A DNA stretch of 64,000 nucleotides from Propioniciclava coleopterorum (GCF_011393335.1 NZ_CP049865.1:2622722-2686721); one strand, 5' to 3'; counted from the stretch's first letter, positions 44,889-53,903 are shown. Program-made: numbers and translations. Notes: a model not told the origin generated them from the sequence alone.

Positions 44889-45426
44889 CCGCTCCCGCGC
44901 CGCACCGCACCGTCTCGCCGAAGGTCGCCTGGGGCCTCGCCCTGGGCGTGGCGCTGGTCGGCTACCTGATCGACCTGGGCACCAAGACGCTCGCCCTGGC
45001 GTACCTCGACCCGCAGAACCCCCGGTGCTGCTGGGCGGCCTGCTCCGGCTGCAGCTGATCTTCAACCCCGGAGCGGCGTTCAGCATGGGGGAGTCGGTGA
45101 CCCCGGTGTTCACCGTCATCTCGATCGTGGCGCTGGTGTTCGTGCTGGGGCGGCTCCTGCCGCGCACCCGCCACGTGGGCTGGGTCGTCGCGCTGGGCCT
45201 GGTGCTGGCGGGCATCCTCGGGAACCTGACCGACCGGATCTTCCGCCCGCCGGGCTTCCTGCACGGGCACGTGGTCGACTTCCTGCAGCTGCCCAACTTC
45301 GCGATCTTCAACGTGGCCGACATGTGCATCACGTTCGCGGCCGTACTCATCATCTGGCTCGTCGCCATCACCCAGGTCGACCTGGCGGGCCGCTCGACGC
45401 GGGACGCGGACAAGGCCGAGGCGTGA
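44861..45426 (+). CDS. lspA: Lipoprotein signal peptidase II (frameshifted, unusual start)
   Basis: About 188 residues when one C is restored in the CCCCC run at 45019-45023. As given, the frame breaks after LAYLDPQNP. The first helix is [25 protein letters not shown]. The second frame carries [37 protein letters not shown] and [19 protein letters not shown], with the two catalytic Asp. It removes signal peptides of lipoproteins. No ATG/GTG/TTG follows the GGGAGGA site at correct spacing. The in-frame GTG at 44861 overlaps the DksA-type gene by 28 nt; an ATA at 44885 sits 7 nt after the site. The start is therefore uncertain. Confidence 0.85.
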
Positions 45427-46340
45427 GCATCCACCTGGTGCCGGACGGCCTCGCGGGCGACCGGGTGGACGCCGCGGCGTCCCGGATGACCGGGGTGAGC
45501 CGTTCACGGCTCGCCGAGCTCATCGAGCAGGGCCTCGTGCGCCTCAACGGCACCGCCGTCACCAAGTCCACGCGCGTCGCGGCCGGGGACATGCTGGAGG
45601 TCGAGCTGCCCGAGCCGCGCGTCGCCCAGGTCACCCCGCAGCTGGTCGAGGGCATCCGGATCGTGCACGACGACGCCGACCTCGTCGTCATCGACAAGCC
45701 CGCCGGCGTCGCCGCGCACCCGTCGCTGGGGTGGGACGGCCCCGACGTGGTGTCGCACCTGGCGGCGGCGGGGTTCCGCATCTCGACCTCGGGGGCCGCC
45801 GAGCGGCAGGGCATCGTGCAGCGGCTCGACGTGGGCACGTCCGGGCTGATGGTCGTGGCCAAGAGCGAGCGGGCCTACACGGGCCTCAAGCGGGCCTTCC
45901 GGGACCGCACGGTCACGAAGATCTACCACGCGCTCGTGCAGGGCCACCCCGACCCGTTCACGGGCACGATCGACGCCCCCATCGCGCGCCACCCCGGTCA
46001 CGACTGGAAGATGGCGATCGTCGACGGCGGACGTCACAGCGTCACGCACTACGAGACGCTCGAGGCGTTCCGCGCCGCGACGCTGCTGGAGGTGCACCTG
46101 GAGACCGGCCGCACCCACCAGATCCGCGTCCACATGGCGGCCCTGAAGCACCCCTGCGTCGGCGACCCGCTCTACGGCGCCGACCCCACGCTGTCGGCGC
46201 GCCTGGGCCTGGAGCGGCAGTGGCTGCACGCCGTGGAGCTCGGGTTCGAGCACCCGGGCACGGGGGAGTGGGTCACGTTCACCTCACCGTACCCCGACGA
46301 TCTGCGCCGCGCGCTGGAGGTCGTGGAGCAGGGCGGCTGA
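45423..46340 (+). CDS. rluD: Pseudouridine synthase RluD-like
   Basis: A 305-residue RluA-family enzyme. The N-terminal S4 domain covers about residues 12-70 ([31 protein letters not shown]). The catalytic Asp lies in [17 protein letters not shown] near residue 140. [20 protein letters not shown] completes the signature. It forms pseudouridines in 23S rRNA. The GTG at 45423 overlaps the lspA stop, the usual lspA-rluD pairing. Confidence 0.93.
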   Translation: MSIHLVPDGLAGDRVDAAASRMTGVSRSRLAELIEQGLVRLNGTAVTKSTRVAAGDMLEVELPEPRVAQVTPQLVEGIRIVHDDADLVVIDKPAGVAAHPSLGWDGPDVVSHLAAAGFRISTSGAAERQGIVQRLDVGTSGLMVVAKSERAYTGLKRAFRDRTVTKIYHALVQGHPDPFTGTIDAPIARHPGHDWKMAIVDGGRHSVTHYETLEAFRAATLLEVHLETGRTHQIRVHMAALKHPCVGDPLYGADPTLSARLGLERQWLHAVELGFEHPGTGEWVTFTSPYPDDLRRALEVVEQGG

Positions 46341-46361
46341 GGGCCGCGCGTCCGGAAATAG

Positions 46362-46428
46362 TTGGTCGGACCAATTAATGCAAGCCGCTGCCTCCGAAGG
46401 GGGTGTGCGCCGGGCGTTGGGGTAATCT
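46362..46428 (+). promoter_or_regulatory. pyk control region: GntR/FadR-type palindrome and -10
   Basis: TTGGTC-G-GACCAA at 46362-46374 is a perfect palindrome of the TGGT-N3-ACCA type read by FadR/PdhR/LldR regulators of the GntR family. It is flanked by AT-rich bases, unusual here. TAATCT at 46423-46428 ends 8 nt before the pyk GTG, implying a leaderless transcript, and no Shine-Dalgarno is visible. The cognate regulator is not in the window. Confidence 0.55.
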
Positions 46429-46435
46429 TTGCCGC

Positions 46436-47875
46436 GTGGCAAACCTGAAGAACGATGGACTCCCCAACCGACGCGCGAAGATCGTCTGCACGCTCGGCCC
46501 GGCAACTGATTCCCCGGAGAAGGTGCTTGAGCTCATCGAGGCGGGGATGAACGTCGCCCGGTTGAACATGAGCCACGGCGACCACGAGACCCACCTGCGC
46601 CGGCTCAACGCGGTGCGCCAGGCGGCAGAGTCCGCCGGCCGCCCGATCGGCGTCTTCGCCGACCTCCAGGGCCCCAAGATCCGGCTGGGCAAGTTCGCCA
46701 ACGGCGAGGAGATGCTCACCGCCGGCGACCGGTTCACCATCACCACCGACGGCGACTTCCTGGGCACCCGCGAGCGGTCCGGCACGACGCTGGCCACCCT
46801 GACCAAGGACGTGAAGCCCGGCGACCAGATCCTCATCAACGACGGCGCCATCGAGCTCAGGGCGCTCGAGGTCACCGACACCGACGTGGTCACCGAGGTG
46901 ATCGTGGGCGGCCGCGTCAGCGACCACAAGGGCATCAACCTGCCCGGCGTCGCCGTGAGCGTCCCCGCGCTGAGCGAGAAGGACGCCGACGACCTGCGCT
47001 GGGCGCTGGAGAACAGCGTCGACATGGTGGCGCTGTCCTTCGTGCGTTCGGCCCGCGACGTCGACGACGTGCACGCCATCATGGACGAGTTCGGACGCCG
47101 CGTGCCGGTCATCGCCAAGATCGAGAAGCCGCAGGCCGTGGCCGCGCTCGACGACATCGTCATCGCGTTCGACGCGATCATGGTGGCGCGCGGCGACCTC
47201 GGCGTCGAACTGCCGCTCGAAGACGTCCCCGGCGTCCAGAAGCGGATCATCACCGCGGCCCGGCAGAACGCCAAGCCGGTCATCGTCGCCACGCAGATGC
47301 TGGAGTCGATGATCAGCGCGCCCCGCCCCACGCGCGCCGAGGCGTCCGACGTGGCCAACGCCATCCTGGACGGCGCCGACGCGGTCATGCTGTCGGGTGA
47401 GACCGCGGTCGGCCAGTGGCCGATCGTCACGGTCGACACGATGGGCCGGATCATCCGCAAGACCGAGTCGCTCGGCCTGGACCAGATCTTCAAGATCGAC
47501 TGGGACCCGCACACCACCTCGGGCATCATCGCGAAGGCCGCCGTCGAGGTCGCCGAGCGGATCGGCGCCAAGTACCTGGTGGCCTTCACCAAGACCGGCG
47601 ACACCGCCCTGCGCCTGGCCCGGCTGCGCTCGACGGTGCAGGTGTGCTCGTTCAGCCCCTACCTGGAGACCGCGCAGAAGATGACGGTCGCGTGGGGGAT
47701 CAAGTCGTTCACCACCCCGGAGTTCTACTCGATGGACGCCATGGTGGACGCCGTGCAGAACAGCCTCAAGGGCACCGGGATGGTCGAGTCGGGGGACCGC
47801 CTCGTCATCGTGGCGGGCAACCCGAAGCACACCGCGGGCAAGACCAACTCGCTCCGCGTGGCCGAGATCGCGTGA
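46436..47875 (+). CDS. pyk: Pyruvate kinase
   Basis: A 479-residue enzyme of normal length converting phosphoenolpyruvate and ADP to pyruvate and ATP. The barrel begins RRAKIVCTLGPATDSPEKVLELIEAGMNVARLNMSHG. The active site lies in VPVIAKIEKPQAVAALDDI, with MVARGDLGVELPLEDVPGVQK for metal and phosphate binding. KPVIVATQMLESMI and PTRAEASDVANAILDGADAVMLSGETAVG follow. The C-terminal allosteric domain runs from about residue 345. GTG start with a -10 immediately upstream. Confidence 0.96.
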   Translation: MANLKNDGLPNRRAKIVCTLGPATDSPEKVLELIEAGMNVARLNMSHGDHETHLRRLNAVRQAAESAGRPIGVFADLQGPKIRLGKFANGEEMLTAGDRFTITTDGDFLGTRERSGTTLATLTKDVKPGDQILINDGAIELRALEVTDTDVVTEVIVGGRVSDHKGINLPGVAVSVPALSEKDADDLRWALENSVDMVALSFVRSARDVDDVHAIMDEFGRRVPVIAKIEKPQAVAALDDIVIAFDAIMVARGDLGVELPLEDVPGVQKRIITAARQNAKPVIVATQMLESMISAPRPTRAEASDVANAILDGADAVMLSGETAVGQWPIVTVDTMGRIIRKTESLGLDQIFKIDWDPHTTSGIIAKAAVEVAERIGAKYLVAFTKTGDTALRLARLRSTVQVCSFSPYLETAQKMTVAWGIKSFTTPEFYSMDAMVDAVQNSLKGTGMVESGDRLVIVAGNPKHTAGKTNSLRVAEIA

Positions 47876-47883
47876 TCCGGCCG

Positions 47884-47966
47884 TACCGGGAAGGGGATTC
47901 GAACCCCTACGGGCTTGCGCCCAGACGGGTTTGAGCCGTCCGCGTATACCATTCCGCCACCCCGGC
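47884..47966 (-). tRNA. tRNA-Leu (anticodon CAA)
   Basis: An 83-nt tRNA. The acceptor arm GCCGGGG pairs with TCCCGGT plus discriminator A (two G-U pairs). The anticodon stem GACGG/CCGTC encloses CT-CAA-AC. A long variable arm (CTGGGCGCAAGCCCG) marks a class II tRNA. The T arm AGGGG-TTCGAAT-CCCCT is canonical. It reads UUG. The 3' CCA is not encoded. The gene is convergent with pyk. Confidence 0.95.
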
Positions 47967-48085
47967 GAGTGCGTCCAACATAGTGCCACACTGGTGCCGG
48001 ACACGTCGCATCGGGGCAGCGGGGCGGTACTCCGGGCACAGCAGAGCAGGAACGAGAAGAACGTGATGGAAGGAAGGTGATACCC

Positions 48086-48721
48086 GTGAGTGACACTCCC
48101 CCCAAGCAGCCGCGCGTGCTCGTCGCCGAGGACGAAGCGCTCATCCGTCTGGATCTCGTCGAGCTCCTCACCGGCGAGGGCTACGAGGTCGTCGGCGAGG
48201 CCGGCAACGGCGAAGAGGCGGTCAAGCTGGCGCGCGAACTGGAGCCCGACCTGGTCGTGCTCGACGTCAAGATGCCCGTCATGGACGGCATCACGGCGGC
48301 GACGATGATCGCGGAGGACCGGATCGCGCCCGTGGTGATGCTGACGGCGTTCAGCCAGCGTGAGCTGGTCGACCGCGCCCGCGAGGCCGGCGCCATGGCC
48401 TACGTCGTGAAGCCGTTCGACGCCTCCGACGTGGTCCCCGCGATCGAGCTGGCGATGGCGCGCTTCGCCGAGATCCGCGCCCTGGACGACGAGGTCGCCG
48501 ACCTGGAGGACCGCCTGGCGTCCCGCAAGGCCGTCGACCAGGCCAAGGGCATGCTGCAGGAGGGCCTGGGGCTGAGCGAGGCCGAGGCCTTCCGCTGGAT
48601 CCAGAAGACCGCCATGGACCTGCGCAAGTCGATGCGCGAGGTCGCCGAGGGCGTCATCGACCACAACTCGGCCGGCAAGGGCAAGAAGGGCAAGAAGAAG
48701 GCGCGTCCCGAGGAGGACTGA
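48086..48721 (+). CDS. pdtaR: Response regulator with ANTAR RNA-binding domain (PdtaR-like)
   Basis: A 211-residue protein. The receiver domain covers about 8-125, with acidic pocket VAEDEAL, phosphoryl Asp in LVVLDVKMPVMDG, and the switch residues in MLTAFSQ and YVVKPFDASD. A helical linker leads to an ANTAR domain at about 140-195 (LASRKAVDQAKGMLQEGLGLSEAEAFRWIQKTAMDL). A lysine-rich tail follows. ANTAR regulators bind paired hairpins in mRNA to prevent termination. The histidine kinase (PdtaS) is not in the window. The GTG at 48086 is favoured by the GGAAGG spacing over a GTG at 48077. Confidence 0.92.
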   Translation: MSDTPPKQPRVLVAEDEALIRLDLVELLTGEGYEVVGEAGNGEEAVKLARELEPDLVVLDVKMPVMDGITAATMIAEDRIAPVVMLTAFSQRELVDRAREAGAMAYVVKPFDASDVVPAIELAMARFAEIRALDDEVADLEDRLASRKAVDQAKGMLQEGLGLSEAEAFRWIQKTAMDLRKSMREVAEGVIDHNSAGKGKKGKKKARPEED

Positions 48722-48727
48722 GGCCGC

Positions 48728-49168
48728 TCAGGCTTCGCGAGCCCCGTCCGGTTCCGGGCGGGGCTTCGCGCGTCGCAGGGCGACCGTCACGCGCGCGGTG
48801 CACAGCCGCTGCCCGGCGTCGTCGGTGATCAGGACCTCCCAGGTGCCCAGCGTCCCGCCGATGCGGATCGCGCGCGCCTGGCCGTGCACCCAGCCCTCGC
48901 GCGCGGGGGCGTGATGGGTGGCGTTCAGGTCGACGCCGAAGGCGGCGCCCCCCTCACCCGCGGCCTCGTAGGCGGCCATGGACGCCAGCGTCTCGGCCAG
49001 CACGCAGGACGCCCCGCCGTGCCACAGCCCGAACGGCTGGGTGTTGCCGGCCACCGGCATCCGCCCGGACGCGCGCTCGGCGCTCAGCTCGGTGAGCTCG
49101 AAGCCCATCTTCTCGTCGAGGCCGCCGGCCGCCAGGGCCGGCCATCGCGCGATGTCCATGGGCCCCAT
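48728..49168 (-). CDS. PaaI-type hotdog-fold thioesterase
   Basis: A 146-residue hotdog-fold protein. FGLWHGGASCVLAETLASMAAYEAAG is the PaaI-type signature, and FGVDLNATHHAPAREGWVHGQARAIRIGGTLGTWEVLITDDAGQRLCTARVTVALR is the second half. Such enzymes cleave acyl-CoA thioesters. Relatives next to polA in actinobacteria have no established substrate. It is convergent with pdtaR and divergent from polA. Confidence 0.85.
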   Translation of the reverse strand: MGPMDIARWPALAAGGLDEKMGFELTELSAERASGRMPVAGNTQPFGLWHGGASCVLAETLASMAAYEAAGEGGAAFGVDLNATHHAPAREGWVHGQARAIRIGGTLGTWEVLITDDAGQRLCTARVTVALRRAKPRPEPDGAREA

Positions 49169-49256
49169 CGTGGCAGACCCCGCGCCCCGGACGCAGGGGC
49201 GGCCGGCGTCCCCGCGGCGTCCGGGAATGTCGGGGTCAGCGGCTAGGCTGCCGTCC

Positions 49257-51944
49257 GTGACCGAGACCGCCGCTCCCCGCCCGCGCCTGCTGTTGATCGA
49301 CGGCCATTCGGTCGCCTACCGCGCCTTCTTCGCCCTCCCGGTGGAGAACTTCTCCACCAGCACCGGGCAGCACACCAACGGCGTCTACGGCTTCACCTCG
49401 ATGCTCATCAACGTGCTCCGCGACGAGCAGCCCACCCACGTGGCCGTCGCCTTCGACCTGAGCCGCCAGACGTTCCGCACCGAGCGCTACTCCGAGTACA
49501 AGGCGAACCGCTCGACGTCGCCCGAGGAGTTCAAGGGGCAGGTGGGCCTGGTCCGCGAGGTGCTGGACGCGCTGCGCATCCGCCACCTGGATCTGGAGGG
49601 CTACGAGGCCGACGACATCATCGCCACCCTGTCCCGGCAGGCGGGCGAGCAGGGGTTCGAGACGCTGATCGTGACCGGCGACCGCGACGCGATGCAGCTC
49701 GTGGACGCCCACACCACGGTGCTGTACCCGCGCAAGGGCGTCAGCGACCTGCTCCGCCTCGACCCGGCGGGCGTCGAGGAGCGCTACCTGGTGGCCCCCA
49801 CGCGCTACCCCGAGCTGGCCGCCCTGGTCGGGGAGACCTCGGACAACCTGCCGGGCGTGCCGGGCGTCGGGCCGAAGACCGCGGCCAAGTGGCTCGCCGA
49901 GTACGACGGCCTGGAGAACCTCATCACCCACGCCGACGGGGTGCGCGGCAAGGCGGGGGAGTCGTTCCGGGCGCACCTGGACGACGTGAAGCGCAACCGG
50001 GAGCTCAACGCGCTGGTCCGCACGTTGGAGCTGCCCCTGGGCCCCGACGACTTCGCGCGCACCGACTGGGACCGCGAGGCGGTGCACACCCTGTTCGACG
50101 CGCTGGAGTTCCGCGTCCTGCGCGAGCGGCTGCTGGAGACCCTGCCGGCCAAGGACCTGGAGCCCGAGGGCGGGTTCGAGGTCGAGGCCACGGTGCTGGG
50201 GCCCGACGAGCTGGCCGGCTGGCTGGAGGAGCACGGCGGCGACCTGGTCGGGGTCCACCCCGAGGGCCGCTGGGCGGGCGGCACCGGCGACCTGACCGGC
50301 ATCGGCCTCGCCGCGCTCGACGGGTCGGCGGCCTGGCTCGACGTCGTCGCCCTCACCCCGGCCGACGACGCGGCCCTCGCCGCCTGGCTGGCCGCCGCGG
50401 ACGCCCCCAAGGCGCTGCACGACGCCAAGGGACCGCTGGAGGCGATCTGGGCGCGCGGCTGGGAACTGCACGGCCTGCAGTCCGACACCCACCTGGCGGC
50501 CTACCTGCTGCGCCCCGACCAGCGCACCTACGACCTGGCCGACCTCGCAGCCCGCCACCTGCGCCGCGAGCTCACCGTGGAGGGGGCCGCGCCCGCCGAC
50601 GACGGCCAACTCGCCCTCGACTTCGAGGATCCCGACGCCGGGCGGGACGCGATGCTGCGGGCGCGCGCGGTCGCCGAGCTCGCGAGCGTCCTGGACGACG
50701 AGCTCGCCGAGGCCGGCGGGGCGTCGCTGCTGCGCGAGGTCGAGCTGCCGCTGCAGCGCACCCTGGCCACGATGGAGCGCACCGGCATCGCGCTGGACAC
50801 CGACGCGCTCGACGCGCTCTGGTCGGACTTCGACGCCGAGGTGCGCCGCGCCGAGCAGGAGGCCTACGACGCCATCGGCAAGCCGATCAACCTCGGCTCG
50901 CCCAAGCAGCTCCAGGTGGTGCTGTTCGACGAGCTGCAGATGCCGAAGACCCGCAAGACCCGCACCGGCTACACCACCGACGCGGACGCGCTGGAGGGGC
51001 TGTACGAGAAGACCGAGCACCCGTTCCTGGCGGCCCTGCTGCGGCACCGCGACCAGATCCGGCTGCGGCAGACCGTCGAGGGGCTGCAGAAGTCGATCGC
51101 CGACGACGGCCGCGTGCACACCACCTACCTGCAGACGGTCGCCGCGACCGGACGCCTCAGCTCGACCGACCCCAACCTGCAGAACATCCCGATCCGCACC
51201 GAGGCGGGCCGTCGGATCCGGGACGCCTTCGTGGTCGGGCAGGGCTACGAGACGCTGCTGACGGCCGACTACAGCCAGATCGAGATGCGGATCATGGCCC
51301 ACGCGTCCGGCGACGCCGGCCTGATCGAGGCCTTCGCGTCCGGGGCCGACTTCCACTCCGCGATGGCGGCGCGCGTCTTCGGCGTCGAGCCGGACGCCGT
51401 GAGCGGGGCGATGCGCGCCAAGATCAAGGCGATGAACTACGGGCTGGCCTACGGGCTGTCCGCGTTCGGGCTCTCGGGGCAGCTCAAGATCTCCGTGAGC
51501 GAGGCCCGCGGCCTGATGGAGGAGTACTTCGAGCGGTTCGGGCACGTCCGGGAGTACCTGACGGGCATCGTGGCGCAGGCCCGCAAGACGGGCTACACCG
51601 AGACGATCCTGGGGCGGCGCCGCTACCTGCCGGACCTGACCTCCTCCAACCGGCAGCGCCGCGAGATGGCCGAGCGGATGGCGCTCAACGCGCCGATCCA
51701 GGGGTCGGCCGCCGACATCATCAAGCTGGCGATGCTCGACGTCGAGGCCGGGCTGGCGCAGCAGGGGCTCGACTCCCGGATGCTGCTGCAGGTGCACGAC
51801 GAACTGGTCTTCGAGGTGGCGCCCGGCGAGGCGTCGGCCCTGGAGGCCCTGGTGCGCGAGCGCATGGGGAACGCCGTCGACATGGCCGTCCCGCTCGACG
51901 TCAGCGTGGGGCTGGGCCGCAGTTGGCACGAGGCCGCGCACTGA
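49257..51944 (+). CDS. polA: DNA polymerase I
   Basis: An 895-residue enzyme. The N-terminal 5'-3' nuclease covers about 1-295 (LLLIDGHSVAYRAFFAL; ETLIVTGDRDAMQLVD). The middle domain has lost the DxE exonuclease motifs (VGVHPEGRWAGG stands where D-x-E would be), so no proofreading is expected. The polymerase domain has motif A LLTADYSQIEMRIMAHASG, motif B MRAKIKAMNYGLAYGLSAFG and motif C LLQVHDELVFEV. It fills repair and replication gaps. A TAGGCT box 8 nt before the GTG suggests a leaderless message. Confidence 0.96.
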   Translation: MTETAAPRPRLLLIDGHSVAYRAFFALPVENFSTSTGQHTNGVYGFTSMLINVLRDEQPTHVAVAFDLSRQTFRTERYSEYKANRSTSPEEFKGQVGLVREVLDALRIRHLDLEGYEADDIIATLSRQAGEQGFETLIVTGDRDAMQLVDAHTTVLYPRKGVSDLLRLDPAGVEERYLVAPTRYPELAALVGETSDNLPGVPGVGPKTAAKWLAEYDGLENLITHADGVRGKAGESFRAHLDDVKRNRELNALVRTLELPLGPDDFARTDWDREAVHTLFDALEFRVLRERLLETLPAKDLEPEGGFEVEATVLGPDELAGWLEEHGGDLVGVHPEGRWAGGTGDLTGIGLAALDGSAAWLDVVALTPADDAALAAWLAAADAPKALHDAKGPLEAIWARGWELHGLQSDTHLAAYLLRPDQRTYDLADLAARHLRRELTVEGAAPADDGQLALDFEDPDAGRDAMLRARAVAELASVLDDELAEAGGASLLREVELPLQRTLATMERTGIALDTDALDALWSDFDAEVRRAEQEAYDAIGKPINLGSPKQLQVVLFDELQMPKTRKTRTGYTTDADALEGLYEKTEHPFLAALLRHRDQIRLRQTVEGLQKSIADDGRVHTTYLQTVAATGRLSSTDPNLQNIPIRTEAGRRIRDAFVVGQGYETLLTADYSQIEMRIMAHASGDAGLIEAFASGADFHSAMAARVFGVEPDAVSGAMRAKIKAMNYGLAYGLSAFGLSGQLKISVSEARGLMEEYFERFGHVREYLTGIVAQARKTGYTETILGRRRYLPDLTSSNRQRREMAERMALNAPIQGSAADIIKLAMLDVEAGLAQQGLDSRMLLQVHDELVFEVAPGEASALEALVRERMGNAVDMAVPLDVSVGLGRSWHEAAH

Positions 51945-52498
51945 CCGCCGCGGTCGAGGGCGCCCTCGCCGGGGCTGCGATCGCCGCCTTGGCCGCGCGG
52001 GCGCGGCCGCGGTGCGGCGCCACCCTCGTGGTCGCCATCGACGGACCCTCCGGCGCGGGCAAGACGACGCTCGCCCAGGACGTGGTGGCGCTCCTGGGAT
52101 GCCCGGTCGTCCACATGGACGACTTGTATCCGGGGTGGGACGGCCTGCGCGAGGGCGTCGCGCTGCTGGTCTCCGAGGTGCTGGAACCGCTGGCGGCGGG
52201 GCGAGCGGCGCGCTACCGGGTCTGGGACTGGGCCGGACGCCGGCGCGGCGAGACCCGCGTCCTCGAGACGCCGCCGGTCCTGGTCATCGAGGGCTGCGGC
52301 GCGAGCGTGGGGGAGGCCGCCCGGTACGCGGCGGTCCGCGTCTGGGTGGACGCGCCGCGGGAGATCCGCCGGGCGCGCGGGCTGGCGCGCGACGGCGAGG
52401 CCTACCGCCCGTTCTGGGAGCGCTGGGCCGCCCAGGAGGACGCGCTGTTCGCCGCGGACGCGACGCGCGCCCGGGCCGACCTCGTCGTGTCGACCTGA
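51941..52498 (+). CDS. Small P-loop kinase (uridine kinase/AAA-like)
   Basis: About 185 residues. Walker A is VVAIDGPSGAGKTTLAQDV, a uridine/(d)CMP-kinase-like P-loop, followed by VVHMDDLYPGWDG and VLVIEGCGASVGEAARYAAVRVWVDAPREIRRAR. The substrate is not clear from sequence. No ATG or GTG exists before the P-loop. A CTG at 51941 overlaps the polA stop as CTGA, like the NTGA overlaps elsewhere; a TTG at 51989 is the alternative and would shorten it by 16 residues. The start is therefore uncertain, but the gene is convincing. Confidence 0.75.
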   Translation: MTAAVEGALAGAAIAALAARARPRCGATLVVAIDGPSGAGKTTLAQDVVALLGCPVVHMDDLYPGWDGLREGVALLVSEVLEPLAAGRAARYRVWDWAGRRRGETRVLETPPVLVIEGCGASVGEAARYAAVRVWVDAPREIRRARGLARDGEAYRPFWERWAAQEDALFAADATRARADLVVST

Positions 52499-52511
52499 GC
52501 GCGCCGTCACT

Positions 52512-52533
52512 CCCGGCGCCGGAGGGCGCCGGG
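52512..52533. terminator. Bidirectional terminator hairpin
   Basis: CCCGGCGCC-GGAG-GGCGCCGGG is a perfect 9-bp stem with a 4-nt loop between two convergent genes, and can serve both. Confidence 0.7.
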
Positions 52534-52541
52534 CCAAGTGG

Positions 52542-53120
52542 TCAGCGCAGGACGGCCAGGATGTCCTCGCGCGGCTCGTCCTGGAGCGTCCACGACACCG
52601 TGAGCAGGCCGCGGGCGGCCCGGGTGTCCTCGTGCTCGGGGTCGAGGACGCGGATGAGGCGGACCTGGCCCTGGGCGTCCACGGTGGGCGGCAGGCCCGT
52701 GCCCGCGATCACGGTCGGGTTGGGCAGCGCCTCCCCGGTGTCGGCCGACTCGATGTCGGCGCCGTTGTCGCCCTCGCGGATCACGCGCAGCAACTCGGAC
52801 ACGTAGATGGGGTCGGTCGTGGCGTCGTAGCCGTAGCGGGTGCCCAGGGCGCTGTGCTCGAGCGTCCCGATGAGGGAGCCCTCGTCCAGGGGCTCGCCGC
52901 GCCACGTGACCGGGACGTGGTAGACGACGTCTCCGCTGCGCACGAACATGCCGTCGAGGCCCACCTCGCCGTCGGGGTCGGCGAGCCGGTAGCGGGCGAC
53001 CTGCGTGAGGTCGGCGGGGTCGCCCTGGAACCAGGCCTGCTTGGGCAGCCAGCCGGCGAGAAGCTCGAGCTTGCTGGGGGACAGGGTGGCGCTGGGGTGG
53101 ACCTTCGCGGTGCCGCTCAT
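52542..53120 (-). CDS. Maltokinase N-terminal cap-like domain protein
   Basis: A 192-residue protein resembling the N-terminal cap of actinobacterial maltokinases and a family of stand-alone cap-like proteins. LELLAGWLPKQAWFQGDPADLTQVARYRLADPDGEVGLDGMFV at the N-terminus and VVYHVPVTWRGEPLDEGSLIGTLEHSALGTRYGYDATTDPIYV near residue 65 are the recognisable parts. No kinase domain follows. It is not clear what it does. ATG at 53120 with a GAGGAGAG site. Confidence 0.75.
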   Translation of the reverse strand: MSGTAKVHPSATLSPSKLELLAGWLPKQAWFQGDPADLTQVARYRLADPDGEVGLDGMFVRSGDVVYHVPVTWRGEPLDEGSLIGTLEHSALGTRYGYDATTDPIYVSELLRVIREGDNGADIESADTGEALPNPTVIAGTGLPPTVDAQGQVRLIRVLDPEHEDTRAARGLLTVSWTLQDEPREDILAVLR

Positions 53121-53186
53121 GGTGTTTCTCTCCTCGTGTATCGGTGACACCACGCTAGTCCCGACCGGGTGCCGGCGGGAGGTGTT

Positions 53187-53828
53187 TCACCGTGACCGGA
53201 CCAGCTGTCCGACCCCTGGACCCCGCAGCCGTTCCCACGCGGCCGGACGCCCCGCCCGCAGCATCAGCAACTCGACGACCGGGCCCTCGACAAGGGGGCC
53301 GGCGCCCCGATCGAAGTCGGTGTCGGACGCGACCATCCGGACGTCTCTCACCGCCCGGCGCGCGCCCAGCAGCCCGGCGACCGCCTCGCAGGCGCGCGCC
53401 GCCACCGCGGCCGCCGCAGCGGGCGGCTCGTAGTCGATGCCGAGCGGCCGGAGGATGTCCTGGGTGTGCACCAGGATGTCGATGAGGTTCTCGCGGTGCG
53501 TCACGACCGCCGGCCCGCGCCGGACCGGGGCCCACCGCTCCCACTGGGCGAGGATGTCGGCGACCGGGGCGCTGCCGCGGTGGCGCCCGTCCCACAGGGT
53601 CAGGCCGTTGTACCCCCGCCAGACCTGCGGGAGCAGCCGGGCGAGTTCGCCCCAGGTGAGCTGCGGCGCGGCGATGACGTGGGCGGCGACATCGCGGACC
53701 CGCCAGCCGGCGCACAGGGTCGGGTGGTCCCACTGCGCGGCGGTGAGTCCGTGCAGCCGGGAGGACAGCGCGGCCCGCTCGCCGACGATGACGTCCCAGG
53801 CCCATTCCGGATCGATGACTTGCCTCAT
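53187..53828 (-). CDS. Maleylpyruvate isomerase/DinB-like family protein
   Basis: A 213-residue protein of the TIGR03083 type (mycothiol-dependent maleylpyruvate isomerase N-terminal-like). The N-terminal helical bundle contains ERAALSSRLHGLTAAQWDHPTLCAGWRVRDVAAHVIAAPQL with the conserved metal-binding His. HRENLIDILVHTQDILRPLG supplies the second His segment. Members typically use mycothiol or other thiols, but the substrate here is unknown. It is divergent from a MarR gene across two matching operators, so it is probably the regulated gene. Confidence 0.82.
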   Translation of the reverse strand: MRQVIDPEWAWDVIVGERAALSSRLHGLTAAQWDHPTLCAGWRVRDVAAHVIAAPQLTWGELARLLPQVWRGYNGLTLWDGRHRGSAPVADILAQWERWAPVRRGPAVVTHRENLIDILVHTQDILRPLGIDYEPPAAAAAVAARACEAVAGLLGARRAVRDVRMVASDTDFDRGAGPLVEGPVVELLMLRAGRPAAWERLRGPGVGQLVRSR

Positions 53829-53845
53829 GGCGACCCCCCGTGATA

Positions 53846-53883
53846 GTCAGAGTATCTGACGATAATGGTCAGACTGCCTGACC
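53846..53883. promoter_or_regulatory. Two palindromic operators in the MarR divergon
   Basis: GTCAGA-GTA-TCTGAC (53846-53860) is a perfect palindrome. GTCAGA-CTG-CCTGAC (53868-53882) is a second copy differing in one arm base. The centres are 22 bp apart, about two helical turns, so both face the same side of the DNA. A GATAAT at 53861-53866 between them may be the -10 of the MarR gene. This is the expected layout for an autoregulated MarR pair. Confidence 0.7.
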
Positions 53884-53903
53884 GGTTCTGTCAAGGAGGA
53901 TCC

